Shown here: piece by piece, positions 62,715 to 64,000 of the stretch
Position numbering within the stretch: position 1 is the first letter of the stretch
How the letters are laid out: every line of letters starts with the position of its first letter
From: Rosa chinensis
Taxonomy: Eukaryota > Streptophyta > Magnoliopsida > Rosales > Rosaceae
Assembly (NCBI RefSeq): GCF_002994745.2
Contig: NC_037088.1
Location: forward strand, 46,120,911-46,184,910
Direction of reading: 5' to 3'
DNA: 64,000 bases
The notes under the pieces: generated by a model
Told to the model about the DNA's origin: nothing
The model's input: only the letters and a program-made list of their open reading frames with translations
The model's database searches: none
Made by a program: the position numbers and the translations under genes

Positions 62715-63979
62715 TTTGTTTTTCTAAACACGGAAAGTCCAATCCCAATTACAACTTAGTAACAAACTGACCAATATTTAGAAAGAGCAAGGTCATTCCC
62801 AACCCAGCCTTAAGCTCAAGAAAAACTTATCGCACACGAAAAGTATAATCATGGCTGTAGCTACACTACTCATGAGGCCATTGGAGTCCAATATGTCCAT
62901 AGCAGAAGGAGGGCTAGCAAAAGCAATCTCAGACTACACTACAGCTATAAACATATAATTAACATCAAGATGATCTGCCACCAAGTTATTCAATCTAAAA
63001 ATGTGACTCAACAAGCACAGTCGAGTGAGTCGACCAAGTTCATCTTTACGTTTTAGAGTACTAATCTGGGTAATATTTTAGCAGATGAAAGGAATTAGAA
63101 ACTAGTAAAACTAAATAAAAAAAACACCAGGAGCTAAAAGAAAAGAAAAAAAAAATCACCAGGTGCTTCTCCGAAAAGCTTATCTCTATGTTTATTACTT
63201 TATTTCACAGATTAATGGCACAGGATGACTATCTCAAGGTCGTCATTCCTACTCCTCCACTGATTAAGTCAGCATAGGTCATGCGGCCGTTGTTCCTCAA
63301 TCATTATTGCACTTCCGATGATTAATTTGGATCGGACCACAAGTTTCCTACCGGGCTACCGATTACCTGAAAGTCTGAAACCCTGAAGTTTCCTATCATC
63401 TTCATCAGCTTAATTAGGTCGAGTATGATTTTCACGTTTAAGTTATATCTAATTACCGAATCTAAAGTGGAAGTTTTGTCAAGCCTCCTTGTCATTTCCA
63501 GAACATCAAATATATATTTTTTTTCATGACTACATACATGTTGAACCATAGCAAGTATGCCACACCCAATTTCCGTTGCAAGAAGAAAGAAGCAGGAGGA
63601 ACAAAACTCGCCGCAACAAGATTCTAGATGGTTAAAAATATGAAATAAAAAAAACACGCCAATATAAAAATTCGACTTGATAAAAAATAGAGCTTTGCAT
63701 AATAAAAATTTTCTGCCGATCCGGATATCAAAATGTGTATTATTGTCACATTTATTGAAATATTAATAGTACTTTTCCGAATCTTTTCCTCTCGACCATA
63801 CTTTGATTGAGAATCCTTCTTTGATTTCCAAATTAGCATGAGGGTGTTGCCTACCGTTGCATTAACGAGACAAATTTGGATGTAACCGAAAAAAAAAAAC
63901 AGAGAGACAAATTTGGAACATATATATATATATTATGACCAGTTTTGTCATATTGTGATGCAATAAGAACAACTAAATG

Positions 63980-64000
63980 CTAATATTGAACTCGAGGATA
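63980..64000 (-). CDS. C-terminal end of a third BAP2-like gene (cut by window edge)
   Basis: Seven codons on minus: YPRVQY and stop, matching YSRVQY and stop of copies 1 and 2. The upstream flank also belongs to the same cassette. Start and integrity lie outside the window. Confidence 0.6.
   Translation of the reverse strand, partial: YPRVQY

Larger units (their letters stand above)
60241..64000. repeat. Older copy of the cassette (unit 4), carrying a MULE
   Basis: 60241-60886 aligns with about 57890-58640, and 62724-63990 with about 58650-60230. The unit then runs into a BAP2-like gene end at the window edge. The MULE at 60887-62714 is a later insertion. Confidence 0.65.

Overview
This is nuclear DNA of a flowering plant. 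The coding genes have spliced exons with GT..AG introns, the products are plant-type proteins, and most of the rest is transposable elements and AT-rich spacer. The protein sequences look eudicot. The overall feel, including ascorbate-pathway and BAP2-like sequences, fits Rosaceae, but that is a low-confidence impression without a database search.

Layout. 1-7.9 kb is a nested repeat pile-up: a decayed Ty1/copia element is split by a large LTR-like block, which is itself split by a small hAT element with a perfect 8-bp target duplication. 8.2-9.8 kb holds antisense 3' ends of LINEs. 11.2-19.4 kb is the main gene island: a 13-exon SHAGGY/GSK3-like kinase (group AtSK3), then two intronless genes facing away from each other across only 263 bp. 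These are a MED26/TFIIS-N-domain protein (minus) and GDP-L-galactose phosphorylase (plus; VTC2/GGP, the control step of ascorbate synthesis). 19.8-21.1 kb is a LINE ORF1-like relic carrying a SINE. A small 88-aa gene candidate lies at 22.1 kb. 22.7-38.6 kb is repeat-rich: a foldback MITE, hAT, MULE and LINE insertions and a decayed copia element on the minus strand.

39.6-54.1 kb carries a five-exon membrane-anchored RING-H2 ubiquitin ligase gene and, downstream, a tandem duplication of its last exon plus a BAP2-like C2-domain gene. The second unit received a hAT insertion inside the RING exon and a 5.9-kb MULE-type element that in turn contains a complete but dead 4.4-kb copia retrotransposon. 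The first unit preserves both empty sites, so the insertions can be read to the base. 54-64 kb has further LINE, SINE and MITE insertions, two older diverged copies of the same spacer/BAP2 cassette, and a 1.8-kb Pack-MULE candidate carrying a piece of a stress-responsive A/B-barrel gene. The end of a third BAP2-like gene is cut by the right edge.

Functionally, the host genes are a brassinosteroid/stress-type GSK3 kinase, a transcription (Mediator) factor, an ascorbate biosynthesis enzyme, an E3 ligase and C2-domain cell-death suppressors. Nothing shows that they form a pathway together. The two observations most worth following are the intronless GGP gene, whose compact promoter seems to leave no room for the conserved ascorbate-sensing upstream ORF, and the nested-insertion and tandem-duplication history of the RING/BAP2 block.
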